Source: Echiichthys vipera
Lineage: Eukaryota > Chordata > Actinopteri > Perciformes > Trachinidae
Direction of reading: 5' to 3'
Assembly (NCBI GenBank): GCA_963691815.1
Contig: OY829648.1
Span: 12,772,246-12,836,245 of the forward strand
DNA length: 64,000 nucleotides
The notes under the pieces were generated by a model. The model worked only from the letters and a program-made list of their open reading frames with translations, was not told the DNA's origin and searched no databases. Numbering within the stretch: position 1 is the stretch's first letter; each line of letters begins with the position of its first letter. Shown here piece after piece: positions 1-13,000 of the stretch. Position numbers and translations under genes: made by a program.

Positions 1-1026
1 CATCAAGTATTACACTATTATAATGTTACTTTGTTTAAGTACATCATAGATCATATTTAGTTTGGAGCAGTTCTTTAGCATTGGCATAATATGGTAAGTC
101 AGAATACAAATGTTTGTAGGTATGTCTAAAGTTACCATTACGATCTAAGTTCATGATAATCTGCAGGGTCTTTATCAGTGAGGACCAGCCTCTGACAAGC
201 CTAAAGAAAACCTCTTATTGCGTTTACAAAAATAATCCCATCCATTAATATCTGCTCAGAAAATATTTGAGTCACAATTTATTTTGACCAATTTTTTTTT
301 GGTTGACCAATTTAAAAACAAAGCGGCTTATGTCAATATCGACATGTCTCACCAGTGAAAATGTGTTGTTTCTTAGTAATGTGCAAGTGGTAAGCACATA
401 GAAATAGAATCAGAGTAGTACTTTCCCATTCAAAGCAACATATTAAGATGGTCAGAGCGGCGTTCACTCTTATGTGTGCCATTGCCATTGCAAAGAACTG
501 TAACTGCTGTAGTGTAATCTTAGCATAAACTTACGTATAAATCCACTTGCTGCTATAGTGGCATTGAGGATTTCTGGATTTAATTGCTTCGTATTTCTAT
601 TGGTAAGTCATCCGATTCTAGTGATGAAATGATGGGCTAAGACGGAGTTCTCAAACTAGTGAGCATGACAGAATTCACGACCTAACTAACAAACATCGAC
701 ATGACCATCACAAACAGTTCAATGTCCATTCTACTCTTGTTCTATTTCTATAGGTAAGCCTCTCGAGAATACAGGACAAGGCAGCTTATTTGAACAGACT
801 GACTGCATACAATGCCATTACAATGCTGCAAATGGCTAACGTAGAAAAAAAACCTGGAGTCTATTTTAAGTTTCAGCGTGTCAGCTATACTACAAAAACA
901 TGATGCTGTCTAGGGAAGAGTGTGGAAAAAGTTTCCTTTCACTGTCACTCCACTCTGCTGCAGTGAGAGTTGCTTTGCTGAGATGCAGACTTGGCGGCCA
1001 CCAGTGGGAGTTTGGCATGATTGTGT

Positions 1027-1061
<35 letters not shown>

Positions 1062-2577
1062 ACTGGGCTTTAGGTATTGCTGAATGGGCAGAGGGACAAA
1101 AGCACAGCGAGGGAGATGACCCCCGGGCCAGCTGTCACACAAGCAATACAGAGAGAGAGAAAGAGAGAGAGAAATTCTCCTGAAATAGCGGTTTACTCAT
1201 CCTTCGTAACTGCATACTGTATAGGCAGGGACAATCTGTGACATTTCCATACATGTGTGGGTGAACGTCTGCCACTCTGGCTTGTCTCCATATCCAGGTT
1301 GGCACAGGGTGTCAATGGGTAACAAAGGTTATTCTTTATGATGTGTGAAAAGGCTTTGCTATGAAATGTCACCATCACTAAAAAAACGAAGGTCAGTGGA
1401 AGTGACACCGGGCTGAGAGGAAACTGTTTGGTGGATAATGTACCTGTATGAAAAGGAGTTATTAGGTTATGCATGTGTGGCTGGCAGAGGAGCATCACAG
1501 TCAGTGAATTGATGTCTTCCCTCACATGTTCTTCTGTTCTTTGCTTCTCTGCTCCGTTCATTTCAAACACTTTCATTTCCTCCTTGGTTTTCCCCTCTTC
1601 ACCCCCATCAGTCTCTGTACAGTCCTGTCGAGAGAGGTGCTTCAGCAGAACACCTGCACTGCTCATACAGAATATCCTGGCCTACTTTTACAATATAGTC
1701 CTGTGCTTTGTCATGGCCTATACAGTGTTTGCTATTTCTATTCTGCACATACAGTATAAATGCATATTCATATTAATGGTTACATGTCTGGGAAACTGTT
1801 TTGTGCAGGATCTGTAGGATCTCTTTAGCAATTAGAATTTACAGTATATTATACATGTTATATATTATACACAGTTAAATTGGATACATATTGGATAAAT
1901 ACTGATGTTTTTTTAAACTTTATATTAAGGGGGTGGTGTAGATTCTCATACATACTTTCAATTCATATCTTTGCAGCTCAAGGACTTCTGCCAACACTGC
2001 TGCTGGTCACACCAACATTTTGCATACTAACTCAACATTGAAATTATCCTGTGTTCTTTAACATAATTTATACCTTTTTAGATGTATTAAACAGTATATA
2101 GAGAGTTATAATCATTGGGTGTGTGCTTTAATATTTTAATTATTCTGTATACTGTTATGAGTTAATTGAACTGAACGGTCAGGGTTTATAAAGTTCCACC
2201 CTCTCTTCTTTTATACTGCCCTCACCTCCTCTCTTTTGTTGTCAAGGTGAGTCTCTTTGTGCACAGCTGGAACATGCTCCTATATATTGTGTGTGCATTG
2301 CTAATTAATACATGCAGTCTATGTATATTTTTTCAAAAAATCCATGCAGCAACACACATTTACACCTGGGAGGTGCGTGGCGCAACCAAGGTCTTCAACT
2401 TTGTGCCACTACCGTTGCAACAGTTGGCAATTAAATGCCTCACTAAACACCACCTCACCAGTAGTTGCTGAGATAGGACTATTTCATGTTCTCTTCCTGA
2501 GCTTGCCCCAGGATCGAATCCGTGTGAAATTCTGCTCCCAAGCCCGCCTCTGTGGTGTGTTTGTTTGTGTGACTTAC
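1..2577. other. AGBL4: AGBL4 intron, 3' of the HAHST exon
   Basis: This is intronic sequence on the 3' side of the last AGBL4 exon visible here. I looked on the minus strand for the next expected exon (the part of the peptidase ending in the YTLEVSFYSY-type catalytic segment) and did not find it, so it should lie left of base 1. Contents are a short pure CTG repeat (1031-1061), a small GA-rich tract near 1150-1172, and otherwise plain AT-rich sequence. Short open frames here have no recognisable similarity. Confidence 0.6.
1031..1061 (+). repeat. (CTG)10 trinucleotide microsatellite
   Basis: About ten uninterrupted CTG units are directly visible. On the AGBL4 transcript strand it reads CAG. 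It is intronic as far as can be seen. Confidence 0.95.
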
Positions 2578-2730
2578 AAAGGAGAAATCTGGTGCATTTT
2601 GGCACAACAGTCTGGGGAAGACAGCCTGTCTCTGGACGCGCTCCTCGTCCTCGAACACATTGCCGTACATGAAGCCATTCAGCATGGTGGAGTGGGCATG
2701 AACATCAATGTAGAACTCCAAACTGACTGT
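2578..2730 (-). CDS. AGBL4: AGBL4 (CCP6) exon with third zinc ligand, HAHST motif
   Basis: Internal coding exon of cytosolic carboxypeptidase 6, an M14-family zinc metallopeptidase that removes glutamates from polyglutamate side chains of tubulin and some other proteins. The 153 nt encode exactly 51 codons, from TVSLEFYIDVHAHSTMLNGF through NVFEDEERVQRQAVF to a LCQNAPDFSF end. The HAH element carries the third zinc-binding histidine of the family. The acceptor is ...ccatcag before 2730 and the donor is GTAAGT from 2577. The exon starts and ends in phase 0, which agrees with the phase-0 end of the preceding exon at 14648. Identification rests on near-identity to vertebrate AGBL4 as I remember it; AGBL5 and AGTPBP1 are less similar here. 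The reading frame is open and shows no damage. Confidence 0.95.
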
Positions 2731-3238
2731 CTGATGGAGGAAAGGAAGGAACAGGGACAGAGAAGCAGAGAGACAGACAGACAGAAGATAAAAAAAGCAG
2801 CAGGTTAGTGGGGAAGATGGGATATTTTTCTGACAACAGCACCAGTCCACACCAGAGTTTTTCCTCTGGGATTAAAGGAAGACCTTTCTTTGCTGTGCTG
2901 GGGAGAGGCTTTCACCCATGGGATAACTACAAAACCCTCCAGACACTGCGAACTGACAATATGTTTACTACCTGAAAGGAGCCAACCACCCACACATAAC
3001 TTCAATCAGACTGTCCTTTTGAAGGGCACACTACAGTTCATACATCGAAGGTGAGCAGTAGATGAACGCATCCCATGTGGATGTCACACATTCATCACAT
3101 AGTCCAGGATTTTTTATCAGGTTTATATTGACTTCATATTGAGTATGTAATGTCTTTTCTTTCCAGCATACACTGAGTAAAATGGATTTGATAAGATCTG
3201 TTTCTCTTGCCCGACACTATAATCACTCAATCTACACA

Positions 3239-3376
<138 letters not shown>

Positions 3377-3984
3377 GACCTTTATCTTGCAATACAAATA
3401 GGAAGCTTCCACTGACTTGACTTTTCTCCAACTTCTAACTATAACACTCTGACATGTCTAAATGCAGGGCTATCACAGTCCTGGATGAAAAAAGCACCAA
3501 TTTCAGGTATTTCATGCTCATAAAGGTCTGCAGTTTGCAAGATTTGACCTTGTTACTCCTCAATACAACACAAAAGTAATAGAAGAGCTGCTCACCGCTA
3601 GACATAATGAAAACAAAATTGAGGATTGTAGACAGCACCAGGAACACCTTAGAAAATCTAATTTCAATTGGCAGTAGCTTTCCAAAATTGCAGTCTGATG
3701 TCAATCTGTGCATGTCTTGTGTCATTTCAGGGTAGTACAAAACAGTTGAGCGTACTTATTACCTCCCTACACTTACAACCAACAGTGTACAACATGCATA
3801 ATGGCACATATATACTTTATAGTGTTAGCCATGTTATCATAAAGTGGAATCGGGTTGTATAGATTCTATGGATCTCCCCAACACACCATCAGTGTAAATG
3901 GTCCTCTAGTTATACACCACTATTTAACAATTACATTAAAGGTCTCATGTAATAAAAAGGGAGATTGTCTCTTTTTTATTATAA

Positions 3985-4418
3985 CACTGTATCCTAACAG
4001 CATGCGGCGCAAGTGACGCAAATGAGCATCAGTGATAAAATCAGTTTGATTACATTGTTTTTTATTGGAATGTCCTAACTGGTCACAACGATGAGGAGTT
4101 CTCCCGGAGACCTCCTCATTTTACTACAAAAACCTAAATAAAGGTGTTGCTGTGGCTAACAAGGCAAGATAAGGTAAAACCAGAGGAGTCTCAGAGGAAA
4201 TGAGGATCACTGCACTTGTGTGCGTGGTTGTGTGTGTAGCAGTAACGGTGCTGGCTCCTTGTTAAACACTTTGTGAGACCACTAGTGCATGAGAAATGTA
4301 CCTGTTTTTCAGGGGCATATTTTACAGCTTGTTTCACACATTTTGTGAAGTAAGTTTGGATAGGGAGCGTCAATGCGATGCGATAATAAGGAAGCTCACA
4401 TGCTATTAGGACATAGTA
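3985..4418. mobile_element. Harbinger-like MITE with TAA duplication, nested in copy A
   Basis: A 434-bp segment begins CACTGTATCCTAACAGC and ends in the inverted counterpart GCTATTAGGACATAGTA. The outer 20 bases of the two ends match at 16 positions. TAA directly flanks both sides (3982-3984 and 4419-4421). Removing the segment with one TAA restores continuity with the other copies of the host repeat. A three-base TWA duplication is typical of PIF/Harbinger elements, so this is probably a non-autonomous member. It has no transposase. Confidence 0.7.
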
Positions 4419-4722
4419 TAAGGCTATATAAATACTGTCAAAGTACCACAACGCACACAGCCCATATTCAAAAACTGTGCCTTTATATGAGCTGTCAGTA
4501 CTTCTCTACGGTTGCGATGTAACAACTATACTGTATAGAGGTAGAAAGTGTTGCTACAGTGCCACTACAGTCAGTCCCTGGCTACAATGGTGGTTCAGAG
4601 ATGCCAAGAGCGCCAATGCCAGAAACACTGACCAATCAGAGTACACTGAGGTTTTTCAGCAAAGGGACTTAAAAAGACAGGCGCTAAAATGGAGCGTTTC
4701 AGACAACGGGTAAATACAGGTA

Positions 4723-5229
4723 GCCTCGCGAGACCATGCTGATCTTGCAAGCTCCATTGTATTTTACTTGCAGATCAGTCTGGTAACCTGCGTCAGAGAA
4801 AATGTGGGACGCAACGAGAAGCGACTGTTCAGTGTAAACAACATGGTGGCTTTCGCAAATGAGATGAGCGCAGCTATTGAGCAAGCCGCTCACTAATGCT
4901 TTTTTCTCTTGGATCCTTTTGTTGGAATACGGACTGGGCACCTGAAACTGGGCCTTTTATCCATAAATTCACATTACACAAACAGCAAATATAGTTACCA
5001 ACATGCTGTTTACTTTGCCTCGACACTCTGTTAGTACGTCATACGCTTTGTTGATCTGATTGGTTGATTGGCCTGTCTTACCAACATAGGTTGTGATAGA
5101 CAGATGGTTTATCCAATCAGCAACCAGTATTTCCACCCCTTCCTAAAAGATCTCCAACCGAGAGATCCAAGATGGATATGCAAAGAAAATGCGAATTATG
5201 CGAATCAATCCATCTGGGGAAGTCAGGTT
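4723..5229. mobile_element. 507-bp repeat nested in copy A, flanked by 12-bp direct repeats
   Basis: The insert begins GCCTCGCGAGACCATGCTG and ends near GGGGAAGTCAGGTTT. The 12-mer TAAATACAGGTA sits at both edges (4711-4722 and 5230-5241), where the host repeat has it once. An internal hairpin is visible near the left end, GCTGATCTTGCAAG pairing with CTTGCAGATCAGT. I recognise similar sequence as a common fish repeat but cannot assign a class. The ends are only weakly inverted. Confidence 0.65.
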
Positions 5230-5710
5230 TAAATACAGGTAAATTTAGACAGTATGAGAAAAAGAATGTGTTTTTTTAGACATTAAAGCATGTTTACATG
5301 TCCTAATATTAACCCAAAATACAAAACAATGCACTATCTTAAGATTGTTGTAAGACTTTAATATACTCCTAGATATGGTCACATTTAGCTGCATGTAAAT
5401 TAAGATTAACTCACCCACCTAACCACAGAGCTGTAACAGTACATGTTCTGATCTTGCTTGTATTTGAATGGTGAGGCAGGTTGCATATGTGATTTTGATT
5501 GATCTATAATCTTGCTGCATATGCTATCTATCCGTTCTTTAAAAGGTGGACCTGTTTCTTTAACCCCTATTATAAATCCTAAAGCTTAAAAAAGACAGAA
5601 ACTGAAGGCTTGAAAAAAACCTCACTTGGCAAAAAAATACAAAAAAAAAAACCCTCCTCACTTCAATGATCTTAAACTGGTTCTGACAAGGGCAGGGATA
5701 CAAGCCCCTC

Positions 5711-5839
<129 letters not shown>

Positions 5840-6036
5840 CTTCTGACCCTTAACTCAGGAGAAGCAGCAACCTGCACCTCCTCTCTGCCTCCTCTCTCTT
5901 TATCTTATCACTCCATTCTCCTCCAACTGGTTTTATCCTTCCCCTCTTCTTATTCTTCCTCCTTCTCTTTATCCCCCTCCCACCCCCATAGCACCGCTCA
6001 TTACACATTCAGCACCACACCTTGTTGCCTGTGGGT

Positions 6037-7075
6037 CATAAAGAGGAGGAGAGGGGAAGAATGAGAGGATGGAAAGGAGAGGGAGAGATAGTGGGAGATG
6101 AAGGGGAGAGAGGGAGGGAGGGGGGGAAAGCAGAGAGAAAGAACAACAAAGATTGACAAAAGACAAAGAGAGAAAACGATGCATGTGAGTTTGTGACTGC
6201 TTGTGTGTGTGTAAGAGAGGCAGAGCAGTAGGGAAGAGCAAACAGAAAAACATATAGATACAGGGGTTTAAAGAGAGAGAAAGAGAGGAAATAAGTACAT
6301 AAGAGAGAGCAAAAAAGAGAGAAAGACAGAGAAAGATACAGAGAGACATCAGCATGTGTGTAGGGAAGGGTAGAGAGATTGACAGGAGAGAAAGAGAGAG
6401 AGACAGGGAAGCGGTGCTTGGGCGGCCTGGGCGACGCAGTGTGCCTGTGTTTGAAATTCCGCTCACAGCCAAAGCAATTTCCTGGCGGTGGCTGTGCTGT
6501 CAGCTGCTTGGCTGGCTGGCGGTGAAATATGGTGGCTGGGAGTCGGCCGCTAGCAGCCCCCGACAACCTGATGGATGGAGCCCCAGAGGAGAGGAACAGC
6601 AGCAGAGAGAAGGTGGAGGAGGAGGAGGAGGGGGAGGGGGAGGGGGAGGGCGGCATAAGAGGACAGTGCGAGGGAGGAGGGAGAAGCAACAGAAAAACAA
6701 AACAGAAAAAGAGCAAGAGAGAAAAAAGCTAAATGCAGCCAAGTGAGCGGTAGTGGCAGACAGAGGGAGAAATACATATAGAGACATAAAGGGAGAGTTA
6801 GATGGCGGATGAAAAGAAAGAGGGGAAGAGGGAAAATGGAGAAAGAGGAACAGGGGAGAGGGAGGGAGAGAGATGGGGGAAGCTTACAAAGAGAGGGGAC
6901 TAGTGGGAGAGGTAGAGGAGGGTGGAAGGAGTTCCGGGGTCTAGACGAAACCAGCCTGATAATCACCTGGGTCTCTCCCCTCTGGAGGACATGGAGGCTG
7001 GGAGGAGGAAGAGGAATAAAAGGACGAGGAGATAGAGGTGGATGGATTGGAGGAGGGTGGACAAGCAGGTGATCA
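6037..7075 (+). repeat. Kilobase purine-rich (GA/GGA) tract
   Basis: The plus strand is strongly purine-rich for about 1 kb, including a GGAGGAGGAGG/GGGGAGGGGGAGG run near 6613-6650. It is broken by a mixed, CpG-containing island at about 6418-6580. The serine/proline-rich minus frames of up to 226 codons across it are compositional artefacts. No gene is supported. Confidence 0.85.
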
Positions 7076-10000
7076 AAAGTGGCAGATTGCTGGTAGCAGA
7101 TGTGACCGTTACATACCGTAGAATAACTGATCTGCAAACTCAATGAACATGTTTAATTTAAATGAAACTCAATTAATTATTCAGGATCTTAGAATCAAAA
7201 GGAGCTGGACACACCATGTCCAAAATTATTATAAAAATGTTTACTCATGTGACTGTTCTTATGTCACATTAAAATTTTGCTCCACTCAGAAAACTACAGA
7301 CAATTTGACAATCAATTCAAAATGTCATTCAACAAAAATACTGATTTTTTAGTTGTAGCATATTTTCACAAATATTAATATTTAGTCTATTATATTAAAC
7401 TTCCTTTAACTTTTGGTCAGACAAAATAAGTTATTTTAAGGTGTTACATTGAATTGTGGGAAATTGAGAAGGGCCTCCCCCCCCCAACATTTAACATAGA
7501 CTAAAATATTAGTCTAGGATTAGGATTAGTTGATAAAGAAAATACTAGTTAGAGACAATAGTTAAAACCATTTCTTCATGGATGTGCCCAAACCATGAGA
7601 TCAGCAAGTGTCCACAGTGCATGGTCTGAAATGTGTAATTTCCATGAAAGTGTATCATATATGGAAAACAGTGTGCCAGTCCACTGAGAGGCAAACACAG
7701 TCATCCAAGCCACCTGATACAGAGATTTGTCTTCATGAAGTGAAAGTAGATCATCTGGAACAAACCCACACAAACACAGAGAGAGCATGCGCAGAGAGAA
7801 GGTAAAGGATCCGTCTCTTGTGGGTGAAGACACAAACCAGATTAAGTTCAGTATAGTCTGTCCCTGTCCTGGTTCTAACCCAGAAGGTTTCTCCTTCACA
7901 GCAGAGGAGCAGTAGAAACGGTATCGGCCATGAAGCCCCACAGTGTCATGTCCGGGCTGACTACAATACCCAGTTAATGCCTTGTCAATCAAACTGAGAG
8001 GGTTCTGAAGGCCCAACCACTGTGATTGATGCTTCAATTAACAACCCACTCTGACCTCCAGAATTGTTCATTTGAAATTGTAATTAAGCAATTAAGGGCA
8101 ATTAAGAAACAGAGACTGCCGAATGAAAGTCAGAAGACAATTTGAGAGAGTGAGAGAGAGAAACAGAGAGGGAGAGCAAGCTGTCCAAATTAAACCTCTC
8201 AGAGAGAAACAAAAACCCCATCTCGCTGCAGAAACTCCAGGGAACTCTCAACTTGTGGTGAACTTGCAGCGGCCGCAAACAGTTTAGTGTAAAACCTAGA
8301 AGGTCAACCCAATGTATTTTGTCAGACAAGTACTTATCTCCTGCATATTAATTAGAGCGGGGTGCGGGGTGCCGTAAATGCCGGGCTTATCTTTACACGG
8401 AAAGGAAAAGAAGCTGATTGAAGCAGGATTACAAGCTCCTGAATAAAGCTCCTGGCATCAGCAGCATAGCTTTTGAGGAGAAGGCAAACTGCTGCTTGTT
8501 CAACAGAAGAAAGTTGAACTTATTTGCCATGTAATGCACATTATTCAACATTAGAATAGTATAATGCCTGTGGGAGGGAAGACAGGTTTCTTCATGTTCA
8601 AAATCCAACTGGGCTTTGAAGTGGGCCGCAGAAAGCAGGCCCATGATTGGAGGGACGCCATTGACAGATCACTAAGCCCCACTCCCTGTGTTACTGTTGC
8701 TAGGAAGCATTGTGTTTTTGCACAGCACGTGCACAGTTTACAACGACATTAGCAGAGGAATCACTAAAAATTCCTGGTCATTTCCAAAACAATTCATAGA
8801 GAGGTATACAAAACCACACTTTTAGTTTCTATCTGGCAACTGCTGATTTTGTTGGTTGACACTTGTAGGCAGTTACTTTAGCTAACGCTAGTTTGACAAG
8901 TTGGTTGAAAAACCGTCTCCGGCTGTTTACAGCTGATGAGATCCCGGTGAGGGGTCGCATAAATCTAAAAGCAATACCTTGCCCGTTTTAAACCAGCTCT
9001 GTATCACAGCAATGTCGGCAGTGTGGGCAGATGAACAGTGTTTGATTTACCTCTGTGGTATGACGTATGACTGGGGGAAAGTAACAGTTAGAGACGGTCA
9101 ATTCTAACTTATAGGCAACTCATTAATTCATAATAAATAAAGGTATTAATTACATATGGGCAGTGAAAGCAAGAGTGGCACTGTGTGAGCACCAAACATT
9201 CATAACGAGTCAAACAGTCCCACACAAAAAGGATGGAAAATAAAGCCGTCATATCTGTAAACTCTAAACTCTACCCAACATTTCATTAGTTAGGGAAGCC
9301 AATTCAGGTCATGGGGGCACATGGTCAGTGACCCTCTAATGATGTAGCAGTGACAGAACATGGCAGATGGCATGACCTGCTTCATGGACGAGAGTAAATG
9401 ACACAAAACTCTCCCTCCGTCTGTCTCTGCCTCTCTCATTGCCCCCCCCCTCCTTCCCCTCAGTCTGTACTGTGCTCTCAAATTGATGGCAGTATTTGTC
9501 TGTTTATGAACACAGAGGTGACTTGTAATCAGCCTGAACGGGCGCAGGCAGCCCTCTGCTTCAGGCCTGTTAGTGCCACATCTGTTGGGAAGGCCTGCCA
9601 GGTGAAGGAGAAGAAAAGGATGATGATAGGCAGAGACAGGAAGAGCTGCTAAGAAAAGACAGCAAAGATGAGCAAGAGGGGAGGCACTGAACAAAATAAT
9701 TTGAACAATTATGTAAAGAATTAAGATACGGTAAAAGCCCCTGAACGACGCTGATAAAAAAGGCATAACATTGCCAGAGTGTGAGAGATTAATCTGTATC
9801 TTCCTGTGAAAAGCAGACAATTCAGCTTCCAGCGGAGTGAGACTAAAAATAGGGATGATGGAGGGATTGAAACGTCGCAGGGATGATGGGGAAAAATTGG
9901 CCATAAGTCTCAGAAATGGATCAGAAATGGTTGGCTGACACCAGAGGACAACGCACATGGATAGAAGAGAGACACAGACAGGGAGGCAGAGAATAAGACA

Positions 10001-13000
10001 CAAAACACACAGAGAGATCCCGACTTTACACATACAGTATAATGCATATCTGACCATTGAAGAAAGAAAGCGAGACAGAAAAACTGTAGGAGCCACAGAA
10101 GGAGAGCATTAGGGAGGATGCCAAGGTGCAAAATTATTCATCTAGGTGCTGTAACGGGACCCAATACATTTGTTTCAGACAGAAAATTAATTTTCTAACA
10201 TTAAAAAAGGTCAAAAAGAAGACAAGGCATCAGTGACCTCTTTGCCATCCTTAACAAATTATCCAAAATGGCAGTGTCAAATTGGTGGGGATATGTCGGC
10301 GAGTGATGGATGCTTCTGGTAATCAGCCAATCAAAAAGAATTCTTCTCCTGCTTTTGATAAATGAGCTGGAAAAGCAACGCTTTAGGAAGGAGATGGGTC
10401 CATTTGTTTCCTTGGTCTCGTTTCTTTTTTTTCTCCCTCTCTGTTTCTCTCTTTTCAAAACAAACAACAGGGTAGCTTGGGAACAGATTATAGCTCCTTG
10501 CATCACTGACTCTTTCAGCCATTTCCCCTGCTGACCAATGTTCAGCTGCAGATGGTAAATGATGGAATTGTATGAAACAGCTTGACCAAGCTTGCCTTCA
10601 GATGGATGGAGAGGAAGTTTACAGCAAGTTTATGGGCATGTGCTTAGTTGCCTTTCACGACAATGGCTGTACTTGATCACGCCTCTATTTTACATTTCAC
10701 ATTGTATTTATTATGTGAAAAATATGTAAGCCCGTTTGGACCGGTATAAAAACAAACAACCTCACCAACAGAACTTGTATTTACTACCAGCTGCACAGCT
10801 GCTCCTGGGGTACACATGGTAGCAAATAATTGCTCTATTACGCAACCAGCAGGCACAGTACAACGTGATCATCCCAGTGGAGTCCTGGTCCTTGTCACCT
10901 GATGAATATTAGCCCAATATTCACTCCACGAACTGGCCCACTAACTCCTAAACCACCTGGGTCTCTGAAGCCCATTTCACACATGCTCTGCAAACCTGAT
11001 ATTATCAAGACATTACCCGACGGGGATGTATGTGAGAACAAATCATTTGGTTTGGCTTTCAAACAGAGTTTACCCTGCCAGCTTCCACGTACAAATCCTG
11101 TGTAATCTCCGATTGAGCCAGTGTGTGAATAGAGCAGCTCATTGCGTAGAGAATTTACAGAGAGCAAGTGAGCGTGATGACGTTTCTATCAAACGACTTG
11201 ACGAAACCGGATGAAAACAAACATCCAAGGGTGAAGAAGAAAGGAGATTTATACAAAGACAGCAACAAAAATGTTTAACTAGAAAGATGAAAACAGGAAT
11301 TTATGCCTGTAGGCTCTGATGCCAAAATCATCAGAAAAATTCAAGGAACGGCAAGACACTTGTTAATGACCAAATTATGAACTGGCAACGTGGCTGCAGT
11401 GCAATCCACATCATGTCCTGCCTCCTGCAAACTCAACCTGGCGGCACTCCTCGCCTAAAGCAAATGGCATAATTCCAGTTAGTGAGAATGCATCAGACAA
11501 TCTCCTGTTGTGGGCTACATGTATGAAAGGGAAACTCTGGACAATATCGGGACGGATTTGTCAGACACTGCTATGATCAGGATAGTCCTGTGGTCATGGT
11601 AAATGTTAAAGATGGATCAGGTTTCTGGTATGGATTGGGTAGGGACAGTAACAACCGGTTGGCCGTCAAATACTGTGCTTTGCATCATACAGATGCTAAA
11701 GAGCCTTGAGTCTGGGTATCAGACGCCAAGGGGCGATGACAAAGCAGCGGCATTTTTAGCTGGGGGTTACACAGCCACAAGGGGCCTTTTTCAGATTTTT
11801 CTTATTATCAATAAAATTCCATGAAAAGACAAAAAACAACAACACATAAGACTGTCTCTTTATACTTCCTAAGTGCCTATGGGTGGTACTCACCACAAAG
11901 TTAAATAATCTTTAAACCTCTACAACTGCACTTTACACATACATTACTCAAACAGGATAAATTATGCGTGCGTAAGCCCCTCATGAATGCACTTTTAAAA
12001 ACTATTTTCAGCTACGTAGTAATGCATTCAGTGTGATCTTCCCGCCCCACGATCCACCTGTAGGCTTTTAATTAATTTCTCTGAAGGGGGAATATGTGTT
12101 ATCATTATTTCTCAATCTCTGTGCAGACTATGTCATGAGGAGCAATGCATGTATAGCCTTGATGCTGAACTGTAACTGTACATACTCTGTATTCATATAT
12201 TAATATAACAGTTCCAAGTGAGCTGGCTGACGGGACTTTAAGTCACTGATTTTAAACTGATTTCTTGTTCAGGACAGAGATTGCATAAAGACTAGTGAGC
12301 GCAAATGTTCTGAGCGGTGTTGAATTTATATACAAATATTTGTCAAATAAAATTTTCGAGCCATCAATACCAATGCCGCTTAGATTGCTCCTGCAACAAG
12401 CTTTGATTTAAATGGCACTTGTCTGGGAACTCGCAGCCAGTTATTGAAGTTATTGCCTGAACAGAACAAGGAAGCTATTTTCCCAGCAGAAAGAGAGAGC
12501 TGTTGAATTCACAATGATGGAGAATCGCTTTGGAGTGACGAGGGTGTCTGTCACAAGAATGGTCGATGGGGTTTCAAACTGAATGGGCTCCTTTGTGCAA
12601 CAGAGGGCAAGTTGACTTTGAATTATGATGCCTTATGCCCAGAACTGTGGATGTTGGGCTTTGTTGGGTTGATTCCCCTCAATCAGTGTAAGACAAGGAT
12701 TATTGCAATATGTTGTGAATTGAGAAAAATTGAGGGAATGTAACGATTGTCCGATTTAACTGTGCTTATCAGGAACAGTCCATTACAATTTATTGTAGCC
12801 TACAGACACCCTTAACTTTTATTGTATTTGTCCTGGTACAGCATCCTGTTTTTCTAACATACTTTCATAATTTAACAGCACAAGCAACAACAACATTAAT
12901 ATGATAAAACAGGGCTGCTAATAAAGCTATATTAGCTTGCAGCCCACAGCCACTTGCCACCCACTCAGTCAGTGATTCGCTGAATCTCTGGTAACTGTTC

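Larger units (their letters stand above)
3936..5327 (+). mobile_element. TTAA-flanked miniature element, copy A, split by two insertions
   Basis: Three host pieces (about 3936-3984, 4422-4722 and 5242-5327) are collinear with the copies at 29607 and 36696. They share a terminal TTAAAGGTCTCAT-like start, the words GCTATATAAATACTGT and GACCAATCAGAG, and an end region with TGAGAAAAA, CATTAAAGCA and CCAAAATACAA. The host is interrupted at 3985-4418 and again at 4723-5229. All four copies in the window have TTAA next to a recognisable terminus, which fits a piggyBac- or Kolobok-type non-autonomous element. There is no coding capacity. The class assignment is inference; the repeat family is seen directly. 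Confidence 0.75.

Noticed and set aside
6036..6716. A 226-codon serine/proline/leucine-rich minus frame and overlapping frames
   Set aside because: Direct consequence of the purine-rich tract, which lacks stop codons on one strand. Not protein-like.
9290..10096. A 268-codon minus-strand open frame
   Set aside because: Low-complexity, cysteine- and leucine-rich composition with no known motif, in an intron with purine-biased sequence. No supporting splice or promoter features.
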